Shown piece by piece: positions 35,925 through 44,756 of a stretch of 64,000 nucleotides of DNA. Every line of letters begins with the position of its first letter. The stretch's first letter is position 1. A model generated the notes under the pieces. The model ran no database searches. It was not told the origin of the DNA and was given only the letters and a program-made list of their open reading frames with translations. Made by a program: the position numbers and the translations under genes. Source of the stretch: Actinoallomurus bryophytorum (GTDB lineage Bacteria; Actinomycetota; Actinomycetes; Streptosporangiales; Streptosporangiaceae); NCBI RefSeq assembly GCF_006716425.1, contig NZ_VFOZ01000001.1, forward strand, positions 3,410,001 to 3,474,000, read 5' to 3'.

Positions 35925-36890
35925 TCAGTCTCGCACTGTAAGGAGGACTTTGCCGACGTGTGTGCTCTCTTCCAGGATGCGGTGCCCGGCGGCGGCGTCC
36001 CACATCGGGACCGTGCGGTCGATGACCGGGCGTACGGCACCGGACTCCACCAGCGGCCACACGTGCTCGCGGACGGACGCGACGATCTCCGCCTTCTCCT
36101 CGCGCGGCCGGGCACGCAGCCCCGTCGACTGCACCGAGGCGCGCCGCCGCATCAGCTTGCCGAGGTTGAACTCGGCGACGGCGCCACTCTGGAAACCGAT
36201 GATCATGAGCCGCCCGCCCGTACCCAGCGTCTCCACGTTACGCGTCAGATAGTCGGCGCCAATGTTGTCCAGGATCACGTCGACCGGTGCGGCCTCTTTG
36301 ACGAAATCCTCCGTCCGATAGTTGATGGCGATGTCCGCGCCGAGCCCGCGGCAGCGCTGGAGCTTTTCCTCGCTGCCCGCGGTGCACAGCACACGCGCCC
36401 CGCGCGCCTTGGCGAGCTGAATCGCGATGGTGCCGATTCCGCTCCCACCCCCATGGACCAGGAATGACTCGCCTTCTCGCAGGCCGGCGAGCATGAAGAC
36501 GTTGGACCAAACGGTGCAGACGACCTCGGGCAGGCCCGCGGCCTCGACCAGGCTCACGCCTTTCGGAATGGGCAACAGCTGGCCGGCCGGCACGGCCACT
36601 CGCTCGGCGTACCCCCCACCGGCCAGCAGCGCGCAGACCTCGTCGCCCACGCGCCACCCGGTCACGCCCTCGCCGAGCGCCGCGATCCGCCCGGACGCCT
36701 CGAGCCCGGGGTATTCGGGGGCGCCGGGTGGAGGTGGATAGGAGCCCTGTCGCTGGGAGATGTCGGCCCGGTTGATACCCGCGGCCACGACGTCGAGCAG
36801 CACCTCACCTGGGCCGGCGACGGGGCCAGGGACCTCGGTCCATCGCAATACGTCCGGCTCGCCCGGATTCTCGATGACGATCGCATGCAT
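35925..36890 (-). CDS. Quinone-oxidoreductase-like MDR protein (zeta-crystallin/PIG3 type)
   Basis: 321 residues: GroES-like N-terminal domain with AGINRADISQRQGSYPPPPGAPEYPGLE, then a Rossmann domain with HGGGSGIGTIAIQLAK. No structural zinc-cysteine cluster, so it is an NAD(P)H quinone/enone reductase of the PIG3 type. ATG 36890 gives the usual MHAIVI start; GTG 36899 is possible. It ends 6 bp before the bpa start codon region and probably shares its transcript. Confidence 0.92.
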   Translation of the reverse strand: MHAIVIENPGEPDVLRWTEVPGPVAGPGEVLLDVVAAGINRADISQRQGSYPPPPGAPEYPGLEASGRIAALGEGVTGWRVGDEVCALLAGGGYAERVAVPAGQLLPIPKGVSLVEAAGLPEVVCTVWSNVFMLAGLREGESFLVHGGGSGIGTIAIQLAKARGARVLCTAGSEEKLQRCRGLGADIAINYRTEDFVKEAAPVDVILDNIGADYLTRNVETLGTGGRLMIIGFQSGAVAEFNLGKLMRRRASVQSTGLRARPREEKAEIVASVREHVWPLVESGAVRPVIDRTVPMWDAAAGHRILEESTHVGKVLLTVRD

Positions 36891-37012
36891 GCGCCACACG
36901 TTAGCCGGGCATGGTGACGCGACACGGTATTGGCCGGTACCTACAGTGGCTTAGGCTGCGGATGAGCGTCTATTTGCGGGATCATCCACTGGGCATCCAC
37001 GAGGGGGACCAA

Positions 37013-38887
37013 GTGGCAAGAAATGATCAGGATAAACCGGGTCGTTCTCTCGAAGAACAGCTCGCTTCCCTTGATGCGATGAGCGGCAACGAGTCCGCCG
37101 AGCCGAGCGGCGAAGAGGATTCCGCCAAGGAGGCCGAGGCTTCCGACGCGTGGACCAGTACGCCGCCCGCACCGGCCTTCCCCCAATATCCCGGCCCGCC
37201 CGCGCAGGACCCCGCCGCGGACGGACAGCAGCCCCAGGGCTTCCCCGGATATCCACCGCAGGACTTCGGCGGAGTGCCCCAGCCGCCGCAGTTCCCCGGC
37301 GTGCCCGGGCAGGACTACGGCGGCTACCCGCCGTACCCACCGCCGGAGCAGGCGGGCCCCCCGGCGTACGAGTCGGTCCCATCTCCGCACGAAGCCATGC
37401 CACCGAACGGCACCGGATCCGCCGAGGACCAGTCGCCGCCCGCCGCGGAGCCGGAGGAGTACGACGAGGCCGAGCGCACCCAGTACGTCGAGCCGCGTCC
37501 GCCGGCCGAGACGACCCAGCTCGACGGCGGCTACGAGGGATACAACGAGGGCGGCTACCAGGGTTACGCGCCCCCGTACCCGGCCCAGCAGTTCGGCCCG
37601 CCGGCCGGCGCCGAGCAGGCACCGCAGTACTACGGTCAGCCCGGCGCCGAGCAGGCGCCGCCGGCGTACCAGTACCCCCCGCAGCCCGAGCAGGGTGCGT
37701 ACTACCAGCAGCAGTACGCCCCGCCGCAGCAGTACGGTCCGCCGCCGGGTGCCGAGCAGCAGCCCTACCCCGGCCAGGGCTATGGTCCGCCGCCGGGTGC
37801 CGAGCAGCAGCCCTACCCCGGCCAGGGGTACGGCCCGCCGCCCGGCGCCGAGCAGGCCTACCCCGGCCAGGGATACGGTCCGCCGCCCGGCGCGGAGCAG
37901 GGCCCGCCGCTGGCCCCGCTGCCGGAGGCGTACGGCCAGCAGCCGGAGGGCAGCGGCCAGACCGCCGACAGCCTGAGCGCGGACATGCTGCTGCGCGGCC
38001 GACGGCACGCGCCCGCGGGCGGCTGGCGGCGCGCCGTCTACAAGGCGTCCGGCGGCGTGATCCATCCCGGTGAGTCCCCGCAGGAGATGAAGCGCCGCGA
38101 GCTGCTGGCGCGCGCACGCACGCCGGTCGCCGGTGGCCACCACCGCGTCGCGGTGATGAGCCTGAAGGGCGGCGTGGGCAAGACGACCACGACCGTCGGC
38201 CTCGGCGCGATGCTGGCCTCGATGCGCGGCGACCGGGTCATCGCCGTCGACGCCAACCCCGACCGCGGCACACTGTCGGACAAGGTACGGCTGGAAACGG
38301 CCACGACAGTGCGCGACCTGCTGAACGAGCACGAGCAGATCCAGCGCTACGCCGACGTCCGCGCCTACACCTCCCAGTCGTCCTCACGGCTCGAGGTGCT
38401 GGCCTCCGACCGCGACCCCGCGGTCTCCGAGGCGTTCAGCGAGGACGACTACCGCACCGTCGCGCACGTCCTGGAGCACTTCTACTCGATCTGCCTCACC
38501 GACTGCGGCACGGGCCTGCTGCACTCGGCGATGGCAGGCGTCCTGGGCCTGGCCAACCAGCTGGTCCTGGTCAGCTCACCGTCCGTCGACGGCGCGAGGT
38601 CGGCCAGCGCCACGCTCGACTGGCTGGAGGCCCACCACTACGGCGACCTCGTACGCAACGGAGTAGTGGTCCTGTCGATGGTCCGCTCCCGCAGCAGAAG
38701 CACAGTCGACCTGGACCGCCTCCAGGCCCACTTCGAAAGCCGCTGCCGCGCAGTAGTAAGAATCCCCTACGACCCCCACCTGGAAGAGGGCGCGGAAGTA
38801 GAACTCGAACAACTCTCCACGGCAACCCAAGAGGCCTACCTGGTCCTAGCCGCCACAGTCGGCGACGGCTTCGCCTGGCCCCACTAA
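37013..38887 (+). CDS. ParA/MinD-like ATPase with proline-rich N-terminus
   Basis: 624 residues. The first 320 are Pro/Gln/Tyr/Gly-rich and disordered with a tandem GAEQQPYPGQGYGPPP repeat; the C-terminal 290 residues are a MinD/ParA ATPase with deviant Walker A SLKGGVGKTTTTVGLG and Walker A' region VIAVDANPDRGT. This build resembles EspI and other ESX-associated ATPases in mycobacteria and streptomycetes, but no ESX core gene is near. GTG 37013 follows GAGGGGG. Late codons shift to more A/T third positions than the genome norm. Confidence 0.88.
   Translation: MARNDQDKPGRSLEEQLASLDAMSGNESAEPSGEEDSAKEAEASDAWTSTPPAPAFPQYPGPPAQDPAADGQQPQGFPGYPPQDFGGVPQPPQFPGVPGQDYGGYPPYPPPEQAGPPAYESVPSPHEAMPPNGTGSAEDQSPPAAEPEEYDEAERTQYVEPRPPAETTQLDGGYEGYNEGGYQGYAPPYPAQQFGPPAGAEQAPQYYGQPGAEQAPPAYQYPPQPEQGAYYQQQYAPPQQYGPPPGAEQQPYPGQGYGPPPGAEQQPYPGQGYGPPPGAEQAYPGQGYGPPPGAEQGPPLAPLPEAYGQQPEGSGQTADSLSADMLLRGRRHAPAGGWRRAVYKASGGVIHPGESPQEMKRRELLARARTPVAGGHHRVAVMSLKGGVGKTTTTVGLGAMLASMRGDRVIAVDANPDRGTLSDKVRLETATTVRDLLNEHEQIQRYADVRAYTSQSSSRLEVLASDRDPAVSEAFSEDDYRTVAHVLEHFYSICLTDCGTGLLHSAMAGVLGLANQLVLVSSPSVDGARSASATLDWLEAHHYGDLVRNGVVVLSMVRSRSRSTVDLDRLQAHFESRCRAVVRIPYDPHLEEGAEVELEQLSTATQEAYLVLAATVGDGFAWPH
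37733..37900 (+). repeat. 48-bp tandem repeats in the ParA-like gene
   Basis: Two 48-bp units (37733-37780, 37781-37828), one 45-bp unit (37829-37873) and a partial unit encode YGPPPGAEQQPYPGQG. The periodic Tyr/Pro stretch lies in the disordered N-terminus. Confidence 0.9.
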
Positions 38888-38979
38888 CGAAGGCCGCCAA
38901 GGCGCGGGAGGACGGCAGCCGTCAATCGCGGGGACCCAGGGATTGGGGCCTTCCAGGATGGGCGCAGGTCCGGTGAGAT

Positions 38980-38999
38980 GCTGCCCCAAAAGGGGCAGC
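38980..38999. terminator. Hairpin after the ParA-like gene
   Basis: An 8-bp stem GCTGCCCC / GGGGCAGC with an AAAA loop, about 90 bp beyond the stop. A second G+C hairpin (CCGGGGGGC / GCCCCCCGG, 39071-39091) may end the leftward tRNA transcript. The rest of 38888-39148 shows two similar GTCAATCGCGGGG stretches and no gene. Confidence 0.5.
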
Positions 39000-39148
39000 G
39001 GTCCGTAGGTCAGGCCCACCGACCCGACCCGAGCCGCGGCGGGAAGAGGGCAACCGTCAATCGCGGGGGTCCGGGGGGCTCGGCCCCCCGGGGGAAACGG
39101 CGGGCCCCGGCGAAGCCGCCAAAGCGGCGAGCAGGTAGGGCCGCCTCG

Positions 39149-39237
39149 CGGAGGGTGTGGGATTCGAACCCACGAGGACTGTCACCAGCCCTGGGCGCTT
39201 TCAAGGCGCCTGCACTAGTCCACTATGCGAACCCTCC
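39149..39237 (-). tRNA. tRNA-Ser(UGA)
   Basis: Minus strand begins GGAGGGT and ends ACCCTCC plus discriminator G, a 7-bp acceptor stem. The anticodon stem GGCGC/GCGCC encloses CTTGAAA with anticodon TGA. A long variable arm and the GTTCGAATC T-loop fit class II tRNA-Ser. CCA is not encoded. Confidence 0.97.
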
Positions 39238-39334
39238 AGGCGAGTCCACGATAGCGGTCCGGCCGGGCCATCGCCTCTCGCGGCGCGGTGAGAACGGACC
39301 CGCAGCGGGCAGGTTAGGAGAAGGGGGGTTCACG

Positions 39335-40252
39335 ATGGCCGAACGCAAATCAGCACCGCCGCCGGATGTGGCCGAGGTCAAGCGCCGGCTCGGCAAGGTC
39401 GGCGTCTGGCTCATGTCCGCGGGGGAGGCGTCCGCCGAGGCCGAACGCCGCCTGGTGGTCGCGATCGAACAGCTCGGCTACGGCGCGTTCTGGTTCGGGG
39501 AGGCGCCGCGTACGAAAGAGGCGTTCACCCATGCCGCGGCCGTGCTGTCCTGGACCGAGCACATGCAGGTGGCCACCGGCATCGCCAATATCTGGGGTCG
39601 TGACGCGGTGACCGCCGCCAACGGCGCGGGCACCCTGGGCGATGCCTGGCCGGGCCGGTTCGTCCTGGGCCTCGGTGTCAGCCACGCGCCGGTGGTCAAC
39701 CCGCGTGGTCATGACTACGGCAAGCCGCTGGCGACGATGCGTTCCTACCTCGATGCCATGGACTCGGTGGAGTTCGTCCCGCCGCTGGCCGAGACCCCGC
39801 CGCGCGTGCTGGCGGCGCTGCGTCCCAAGATGCTGGAGCTCGCCAAGACCCGCGCCCAGGGCGCGCACACGTACTTCGCCACGCCAGAGCACACCGCGCG
39901 TGCCCGCGAGGCCCTGGGTGAGGACCCGGTCCTGGCGGCCGAGCTGGCCGTGGTCGTGGACACCGACGCGGAGACCGCCCGCGCGGCCGCCCGTGAGTAC
40001 GCCGCGTTCTACCTCAAGTTGCCGAACTACCTCAACCACCTGCGTGAGCTGGGATTCACCGACGAGGACCTGAAGGGGAGCGACGCGCTCATCGACGCCG
40101 TTATCCCGTGGGGTGACCCGGACACCATCGCCGAACGCGTCCGCGCCCACCACGAGGCTGGTGCCGACCACGTGTGCGTGCAGCCGATCGCCGCGACCGT
40201 CGACCAGCAGGCCGAGCACCTGCGTCTGCTGGCTCCCGTACTGACCGCCTGA
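39335..40252 (+). CDS. F420-dependent luciferase-like oxidoreductase, TIGR03620 type
   Basis: 305 residues of the bacterial luciferase-like fold: RLGKVGVWLMSAG, GYGAFWFGEAPRTKEAFTHAA, ATGIANIWGRD, RFVLGLGVSH. The TIM-barrel family uses F420 in actinobacteria; this subgroup is predicted from genome profiling, with unknown substrate. ATG 39335 has a GAAGGGGGG site. It ends 4 bp before a convergent gene. Confidence 0.88.
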   Translation: MAERKSAPPPDVAEVKRRLGKVGVWLMSAGEASAEAERRLVVAIEQLGYGAFWFGEAPRTKEAFTHAAAVLSWTEHMQVATGIANIWGRDAVTAANGAGTLGDAWPGRFVLGLGVSHAPVVNPRGHDYGKPLATMRSYLDAMDSVEFVPPLAETPPRVLAALRPKMLELAKTRAQGAHTYFATPEHTARAREALGEDPVLAAELAVVVDTDAETARAAAREYAAFYLKLPNYLNHLRELGFTDEDLKGSDALIDAVIPWGDPDTIAERVRAHHEAGADHVCVQPIAATVDQQAEHLRLLAPVLTA

Positions 40253-40256
40253 TCGG

Positions 40257-40592
40257 TCAGGGCACCGGCCACTGCCGCCAGTCGTGCCCCTCGCGCCAGT
40301 CCGGGGAGCCGGTGGCCCAGCCGGTCAGGACGGTGAAGGTCTGGCGCAGGTCCGCGGCGCCGGTCTCGAAGTGCTGGTCGGCGGCGCCCGTACGGTACTC
40401 GATCGTGTACGTCCCATCGAGCTCGCGGTAGATCTGCATGTAGTGCTGGTCGTTGGGCGCGTCGAGACGGTCGACGACCAGGAACTGGTTCCCGGGGCCG
40501 AGCTCACCGAGGAGCCGGAGCAGCAGCGCCTCGTTGGGAGCGTCGTAGGACCGGCCGGCCGCCGTCTCCGCTCGTAGTGCCCATTCCGCCAT
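40257..40592 (-). CDS. Small hypothetical protein
   Basis: 111 residues starting MAEWALRAETAAGRSYDAPNEALLLRLLGEL. A single alpha/beta domain with QHYMQIYRELDGTYTIEYRTG and an aromatic C-terminus (WREGHDWRQWPVP). It resembles small immunity-like or DUF proteins in actinomycetes but I cannot name a family. Confidence 0.6.
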   Translation of the reverse strand: MAEWALRAETAAGRSYDAPNEALLLRLLGELGPGNQFLVVDRLDAPNDQHYMQIYRELDGTYTIEYRTGAADQHFETGAADLRQTFTVLTGWATGSPDWREGHDWRQWPVP

Positions 40593-40695
40593 TCCCGCGA
40601 CGTTATGACATTTCCAGGCTTGATGAAGCATCGCCTTGCGTCGTCCCTGCCCCCATACGGTCTCAGCGTTCAGTCCGATACAGGGGGAGCACCCA

Positions 40696-41886
40696 GTGAA
40701 ACGGATAAAGACCATCGCGGTGGCAGCAGGTGCGGTCGCCGCCGCGACCTCGCTTTCGGTGGGAGCGTGGGCGGCGACCGGCTACTCACACCCGGCACCG
40801 AAGAAGCAGGCGGCGCCCGCGGCACGGCCGAACGCGAACGCCGCGGCCGAGCCCGCCGGCGCCCCGGCCACCGAGGTCCAGCCCAAGAGCGCAGCGGCCG
40901 CGACCGGCCTGGTCAAGCCGGGCCAGATTCTCCACGTCGGCAAGTGGGTCCGGTCGCCGAACGGAAAGTACGGACTCATCCTGCAGACGGACGGCAACCT
41001 CGTCCTCTACCAGGGCAAGAAGGCCCTGTGGTCCACGGGCACCGGGCGCCAGGCCGGCGCCTCGGCGGTCATGCAGACCGACGGCAACCTGGTCGTCTAC
41101 AGCACCGCCAAGAAGGCGCTGTGGTCGAGCAACACCGGACGTCACGCGGGCGCGACGCTGGCCGTGCAGGACGACGGCAACCTGGTGATCTACAGCAAGG
41201 CCAAGAAGGCCTTGTGGTCGCGGCACGTCACTCTGGGATCTCTCCGGCCCGGCTACGACCTGCCCCAGGGCCAGGCCGTGCGCTCGATGAACGGTGACTA
41301 CACGCTGAGCCAGCAGACCGACGGCAACCTCGTCCTCTACCGGGGCAAGACGGCGCTGTGGAGCTCGGAGACCGGCCGGAACCCGGGCGCGTACGCCGTC
41401 ATGCAGACCGACGGCAACCTGGTCGTCTACAGCAAGGCCAAGAAGGCCCTGTGGTACAGCAACACCTCGGGGCACCCCGGCGCGGCCCTCGAGGTGCAGA
41501 ACGACGGAAACCTGGTCATCTACAGCACCGCGCACAAGGCGCTGTGGTCGCGGCACATGGCCGTCGCCAGCCTGGCCCCGGGCCAGAAGGTGAGCACCGG
41601 CAACGCCGTCCGCTCATCCAACGGGGTGTACACCCTGCAGCAGCAGACCGATGGAAACCTCGTGCTCTACAAGAACGGCAGCACGGCCATCTGGAGTACG
41701 AGCACCCAGGGTTCGGGCGTCTACAGCCTCATGCAGACGGACGGCAACTTCGTGGTCTACCAGGGCACCAAGCCGCTCTGGAGCACCAAGACCACGAGCC
41801 CGGGCGCGACGCTTGCCGTGCAGGACGACGGCAACCTGGTGATCTACAGCAAGGACCATCGGGCCATCTGGGCCAGCAGGAAGTAG
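40696..41886 (+). CDS. Secreted protein with three B-lectin (mannose-binding) domains
   Basis: 396 residues: signal peptide (IAVAAGAVAAATSLSVGAWA), an Ala/Pro linker, then three bulb-type lectin beta-prism domains. Nine copies of the QxDxNxVxY mannose site can be read (QTDGNLVLY, QTDGNLVVY, QDDGNLVIY and variants), three per domain, all with intact Q, D, N and Y. It should bind terminal mannose on the cell surface, on other cells or on mannoprotein glycans. GTG 40696 follows GGGGGAG. A 13-bp terminator hairpin follows. Confidence 0.94.
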   Translation: MKRIKTIAVAAGAVAAATSLSVGAWAATGYSHPAPKKQAAPAARPNANAAAEPAGAPATEVQPKSAAAATGLVKPGQILHVGKWVRSPNGKYGLILQTDGNLVLYQGKKALWSTGTGRQAGASAVMQTDGNLVVYSTAKKALWSSNTGRHAGATLAVQDDGNLVIYSKAKKALWSRHVTLGSLRPGYDLPQGQAVRSMNGDYTLSQQTDGNLVLYRGKTALWSSETGRNPGAYAVMQTDGNLVVYSKAKKALWYSNTSGHPGAALEVQNDGNLVIYSTAHKALWSRHMAVASLAPGQKVSTGNAVRSSNGVYTLQQQTDGNLVLYKNGSTAIWSTSTQGSGVYSLMQTDGNFVVYQGTKPLWSTKTTSPGATLAVQDDGNLVIYSKDHRAIWASRK

Positions 41887-41895
41887 CGGCCGCAC

Positions 41896-41924
41896 GGCGG
41901 TCCCGCACCCGGTGCGGGGCCGCC
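41896..41924. terminator. Hairpin after the lectin gene
   Basis: A 13-bp stem (GGCGGTCCCGCAC / GTGCGGGGCCGCC, one G-T pair) with a CCG loop starts 9 bp after the stop. Confidence 0.82.
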
Positions 41925-41952
41925 ATGCGCATGAGTGGGTTACGGTTCGGCC

Positions 41953-42684
41953 ATGGCTGAGATCGTCTACCCCCCGGTCCTCGTGGCGGCGCACGCGATG
42001 TTCCGCGCGCTCGACATGCGCATCCACATCGACGGAGCGGAGCATGTTCCGGCCAGCGGCGGCGCGGTGCTCGCGAGCAACCACGTCAGCTACCTCGACT
42101 TCATCTTCGTCGGGCTGGGGGCGCGGCCGGCCCGGCGGCTGGTGCGCTTCATGGCCAAGCAGGAGGTGTTCGCGCACCGGATCTCCGGGCCGCTGATGCG
42201 CGGCATGCACCACATCCCGGTAGACCGGAACGCCGGAAAGGCCGCGTACGAGGACGCCGTCGGCAACCTGCGCGACGGGGAGGTCGTCGGCGTCTTCCCG
42301 GAGGCGACGATCAGCCGTTCGTTCACCGTCAAGGGCTGCAAGAACGGCGCCGCGCGTATGGCCGCCGAGGCCGGTGTCCCGCTGATCCCGATGGCGGTCT
42401 GGGGCACCCAGCGGCTGTGGACCAAGGGCCGGCCGCGAGCGCTGGGCACCCGGCACGTACCGATCACGATCCTCATCGGCGAGCCCGTTCGGCCCGAACC
42501 CGACGACGATCCGGAGGAGGTCACCGCCACCGTTCGTGCCCGGATTCAGGAACTCCTGGACCTGGCGCAGCGCGACTATCCGGACAAGCCCGCGCAGGAT
42601 GCCTGGTGGGTGCCCGCCCATCTCGGTGGTTCGGCCCCGACGCCGGAAGAGGCCGCCGTACTGGATGCCGGGAAAGGCCGATGA
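41953..42684 (+). CDS. 1-acylglycerol-3-phosphate acyltransferase (PlsC family)
   Basis: 243 residues. The acyltransferase motifs are NHVSYLD (NHX4D), the FMAKQEVF block, and FPEATISRS. It acylates lysophosphatidate or a related acceptor at the inner membrane. The start ATG 41953 has only weak ribosome-binding potential. The C-terminal 40 residues are acidic. Confidence 0.92.
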   Translation: MAEIVYPPVLVAAHAMFRALDMRIHIDGAEHVPASGGAVLASNHVSYLDFIFVGLGARPARRLVRFMAKQEVFAHRISGPLMRGMHHIPVDRNAGKAAYEDAVGNLRDGEVVGVFPEATISRSFTVKGCKNGAARMAAEAGVPLIPMAVWGTQRLWTKGRPRALGTRHVPITILIGEPVRPEPDDDPEEVTATVRARIQELLDLAQRDYPDKPAQDAWWVPAHLGGSAPTPEEAAVLDAGKGR

Positions 42685-42714
42685 CCTCCGGGTTCCTCTA
42701 CTAGGGTCGGGCCC

Positions 42715-42879
42715 ATGGCGAGAAACGAACAGGATCCCGCGGCGAGCACGCAGCAGTTCCGGGCGTTCGCCAACAGCGGTGAGGCCGCTCGGAAGAGCCC
42801 GAAGACCGGTTTGATCATCGGCGTGGTCGTCGGCGTCATCGTCGTCCTCGCGGTGATCGCCGCAGTCGCCCTCGGCTGA
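42715..42879 (+). CDS. Small single-pass membrane protein
   Basis: 54 residues: a polar N-terminus MARNEQDPAASTQQFRAF, then KSPKTG and a C-terminal helix LIIGVVVGVIVVLAVIAAVALG that ends the protein. It looks like a tail-anchored protein of unknown role. ATG 42715 is the only sensible start and lies 30 bp after the acyltransferase stop. Confidence 0.65.
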   Translation: MARNEQDPAASTQQFRAFANSGEAARKSPKTGLIIGVVVGVIVVLAVIAAVALG

Positions 42880-42896
42880 CATAGCGGGCGCGGAAG

Positions 42897-42924
42897 ACCG
42901 GCGGGCGCCTCGGCGCCGGCCGGT
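42897..42924. terminator. Bidirectional terminator
   Basis: A 13-bp stem (ACCGGCGGGCGCC / GGCGCCGGCCGGT, one mismatch) with a 2-nt loop lies between convergent genes. Confidence 0.75.
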
Positions 42925-42929
42925 GATGT

Positions 42930-43667
42930 TCAGTGCCCGGTCACCGAAAAGTGCTGGAAGTCCCAGGGGCCACCCCAGGTGCCGCCCCATCCCCAGCCGA
43001 TCGAACGGAACGCCTTCACGGTCTTGTCGCCCGCGTGGATCAGCCCCGGGTCCTTGCGCGTGCGCTTGCCGTACTTGACGCACTTGGGATGCTCGATGTG
43101 GCCGTTCGGGTGGACGTAGGGGTTCTCGCAGGTGTTCACGTCGACGGCGTGCCCGTACGCGTGCTGCGACCACGAGCTCGCGCCGGTGGCGTTGCGGCAG
43201 TTGAACGCCGAGGTGTTGTCCGCCTCGATCGACTTGAAGTCGCTGCCGCCGTACTTGTCCACGAGCTCCATGCGCCGGATCGGGTAGCGCTCGTCGTACA
43301 GCTTGTGGAAAACCTTGACGATCTTGGTCGCGACGTCCTCGTTGACCACCAGCTGGCCGTCGTGGGGCTTTTTGTCCATGCCCCAGTAGGTCATCTTGAT
43401 GAGGCGAAGGTCGCCGACCCCGACAGGACAGCCGGGATGCCAGGAGTGCTTGACCGTCGCGCGGGTGACCTTGTCGATCTTCGACGAGAAGGGGCGCGGC
43501 CCGGCCGGCGAGTGCGACGGCGTGGCGCTCACGGTGCTTCCGGTGAGCGAGGGCACGGGGACGGCCGGGGACGGCGGGGACGCCGCGGTCGGCTCGCTCC
43601 CGCCGCAGGCCGACGAGAGCGCCAGGCACAGTCCGGTCGCGAGGATTCCGAGGGTCGCGCGTTGCAT
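42930..43667 (-). CDS. M15-family peptidase lipoprotein (VanY/LAS-like)
   Basis: 245 residues. Signal with lipobox LSSAC, a Pro/Ser linker, then a LAS peptidase domain: SSWSQHAYGHAVDVN (HxxxGxAxD zinc site), WGGTWGGPWDFQHFS as the second zinc site. It likely cleaves D-Ala or L-Ala bonds in peptidoglycan at the outer face. Cysteines in SAFNCRN, CENP and PKCVK may form disulfides. ATG 43667. Confidence 0.88.
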   Translation of the reverse strand: MQRATLGILATGLCLALSSACGGSEPTAASPPSPAVPVPSLTGSTVSATPSHSPAGPRPFSSKIDKVTRATVKHSWHPGCPVGVGDLRLIKMTYWGMDKKPHDGQLVVNEDVATKIVKVFHKLYDERYPIRRMELVDKYGGSDFKSIEADNTSAFNCRNATGASSWSQHAYGHAVDVNTCENPYVHPNGHIEHPKCVKYGKRTRKDPGLIHAGDKTVKAFRSIGWGWGGTWGGPWDFQHFSVTGH

Positions 43668-43756
43668 AGCGGAAGGATTACACGGTTGGAGCCGTGCTTC
43701 GGCCCATTCATGCGGGACGATTGGAGTTCCTAAGTCCAGGCAACAGAGGACCGATC

Positions 43757-44071
43757 ATGGTGGAAACGGACCAGAAGGGCCGACCGCCCCTCGGTATGCG
43801 CGAGATCACCGCGGTGGGGAGCGGTCTCGGCACGTTCATCCTGGTAGACGCGATCATGATGTACTCCGCGTTCGAGCGGAACGTCATGCACGGCAAGGAC
43901 GCCAACCTGGTGGCCCAGGCGCTGGCCCTGGTGCTGCTCGCGTTCGGCCTCGGCGGCTTTCTCGCCTACAAGATGACCGGGTTCATGCGCCTGTACGGCG
44001 TGGGGCTGATGTGCGGCTGGACGTTCCTGACGCTGTTCTCGCTCGGCTTCTGCACGGGCTTGAACACCTAG
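43757..44071 (+). CDS. Small three-helix membrane protein
   Basis: 104 residues with helices near 18-40, 50-70 and 80-100 and a polar N-terminus MVETDQKGRPPLGMREI. Not recognised beyond a membrane protein. ATG 43757 has an AGAGGA site. Ends 2 bp before the convergent MarR gene. Confidence 0.68.
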   Translation: MVETDQKGRPPLGMREITAVGSGLGTFILVDAIMMYSAFERNVMHGKDANLVAQALALVLLAFGLGGFLAYKMTGFMRLYGVGLMCGWTFLTLFSLGFCTGLNT

Positions 44072-44073
44072 GA

Positions 44074-44535
44074 CTAGCGGGCCTTGTCGACCTGTTCGGC
44101 GATGGCGGTGAACGCGCGGCCGATGGCGGCCAGGTCCTCGGGGTCGATCACGTCGATGAAGAACTGCCGCACCGTCGCGACATGATCGACGGCGGCCTTC
44201 GACAGGAACGCGAAGCCATCGTCGGTGAGCTCGGCGTTGACACCACGCTTGTCCGCGCCGCAGGTGTTGCGGGCGACGAGGCCCTTGCACTCGAGACGGG
44301 ACACGGTGTGGGAGAGGCGGCTGCGCGACTGGCTGGCCACGTCGGCGAGCTCCGCCATTCGCAGCCGCCGCTCGGGTGCCTCCGACAGACGCACGAGGAT
44401 CTCGTACTCCGCCATGGTCAACCCGTGCTTGGCCTTGAGGTCGCGATCGAGAAGATCGGCCAGCCGGACACTGCCCTCGACGTAGGAACGCCAGTCGCGC
44501 TGCTGAAAGGTGTCTAGCCAGCGCGGTTCGGTCAT
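44074..44535 (-). CDS. MarR-family regulator
   Basis: 153 residues: winged helix with LTMAEYEILVRLSEAPERRLRMAELADVASQSRSRLSHTVSRLECKGLVAR, and a dimerisation helix at each end. A single cysteine in the wing (NTCGADKR) could sense thiols or oxidants. The divergent pirin gene and matched palindromes before both genes make it the likely autoregulator and pirin repressor. Confidence 0.92.
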   Translation of the reverse strand: MTEPRWLDTFQQRDWRSYVEGSVRLADLLDRDLKAKHGLTMAEYEILVRLSEAPERRLRMAELADVASQSRSRLSHTVSRLECKGLVARNTCGADKRGVNAELTDDGFAFLSKAAVDHVATVRQFFIDVIDPEDLAAIGRAFTAIAEQVDKAR

Positions 44536-44556
44536 ACCACGATCATACACCGTTGA

Positions 44557-44568
44557 TTGAAGCTTCAA
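44557..44568. promoter_or_regulatory. Palindrome TTGAAGCTTCAA, MarR operator (marR side)
   Basis: A perfect 12-bp palindrome starting 22 bp upstream of the MarR start codon, inside CGTTGATTGAAGCTTCAACG. Same core TTGAA-NN-TTCAA as the site before the pirin gene. Confidence 0.7.
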
Positions 44569-44704
44569 CGAAAGTTGCACTGTCACCGTGATCTCGCGAC
44601 CCTGTGAGCCTACGCGTCCGCACGCGTACGCATCGGGCTTTCGGTGCGAGCGGCACTGGTTCATGATTGCCGAGCGACGCAGGAGGTCCGACCCCTGCTG
44701 GAAT

Positions 44705-44720
44705 AGTTGAAACTTCAACT
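44705..44720. promoter_or_regulatory. Palindrome AGTTGAA-AC-TTCAACT, MarR operator (pirin side)
   Basis: Seven-bp perfect arms with a 2-bp centre, 36 bp before the pirin ATG. Shares TTGAA-NN-TTCAA with the site at 44557. Confidence 0.72.
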
Positions 44721-44756
44721 TGGTTGACGAGGTCATAACCGACCGAGGAGGGCACG

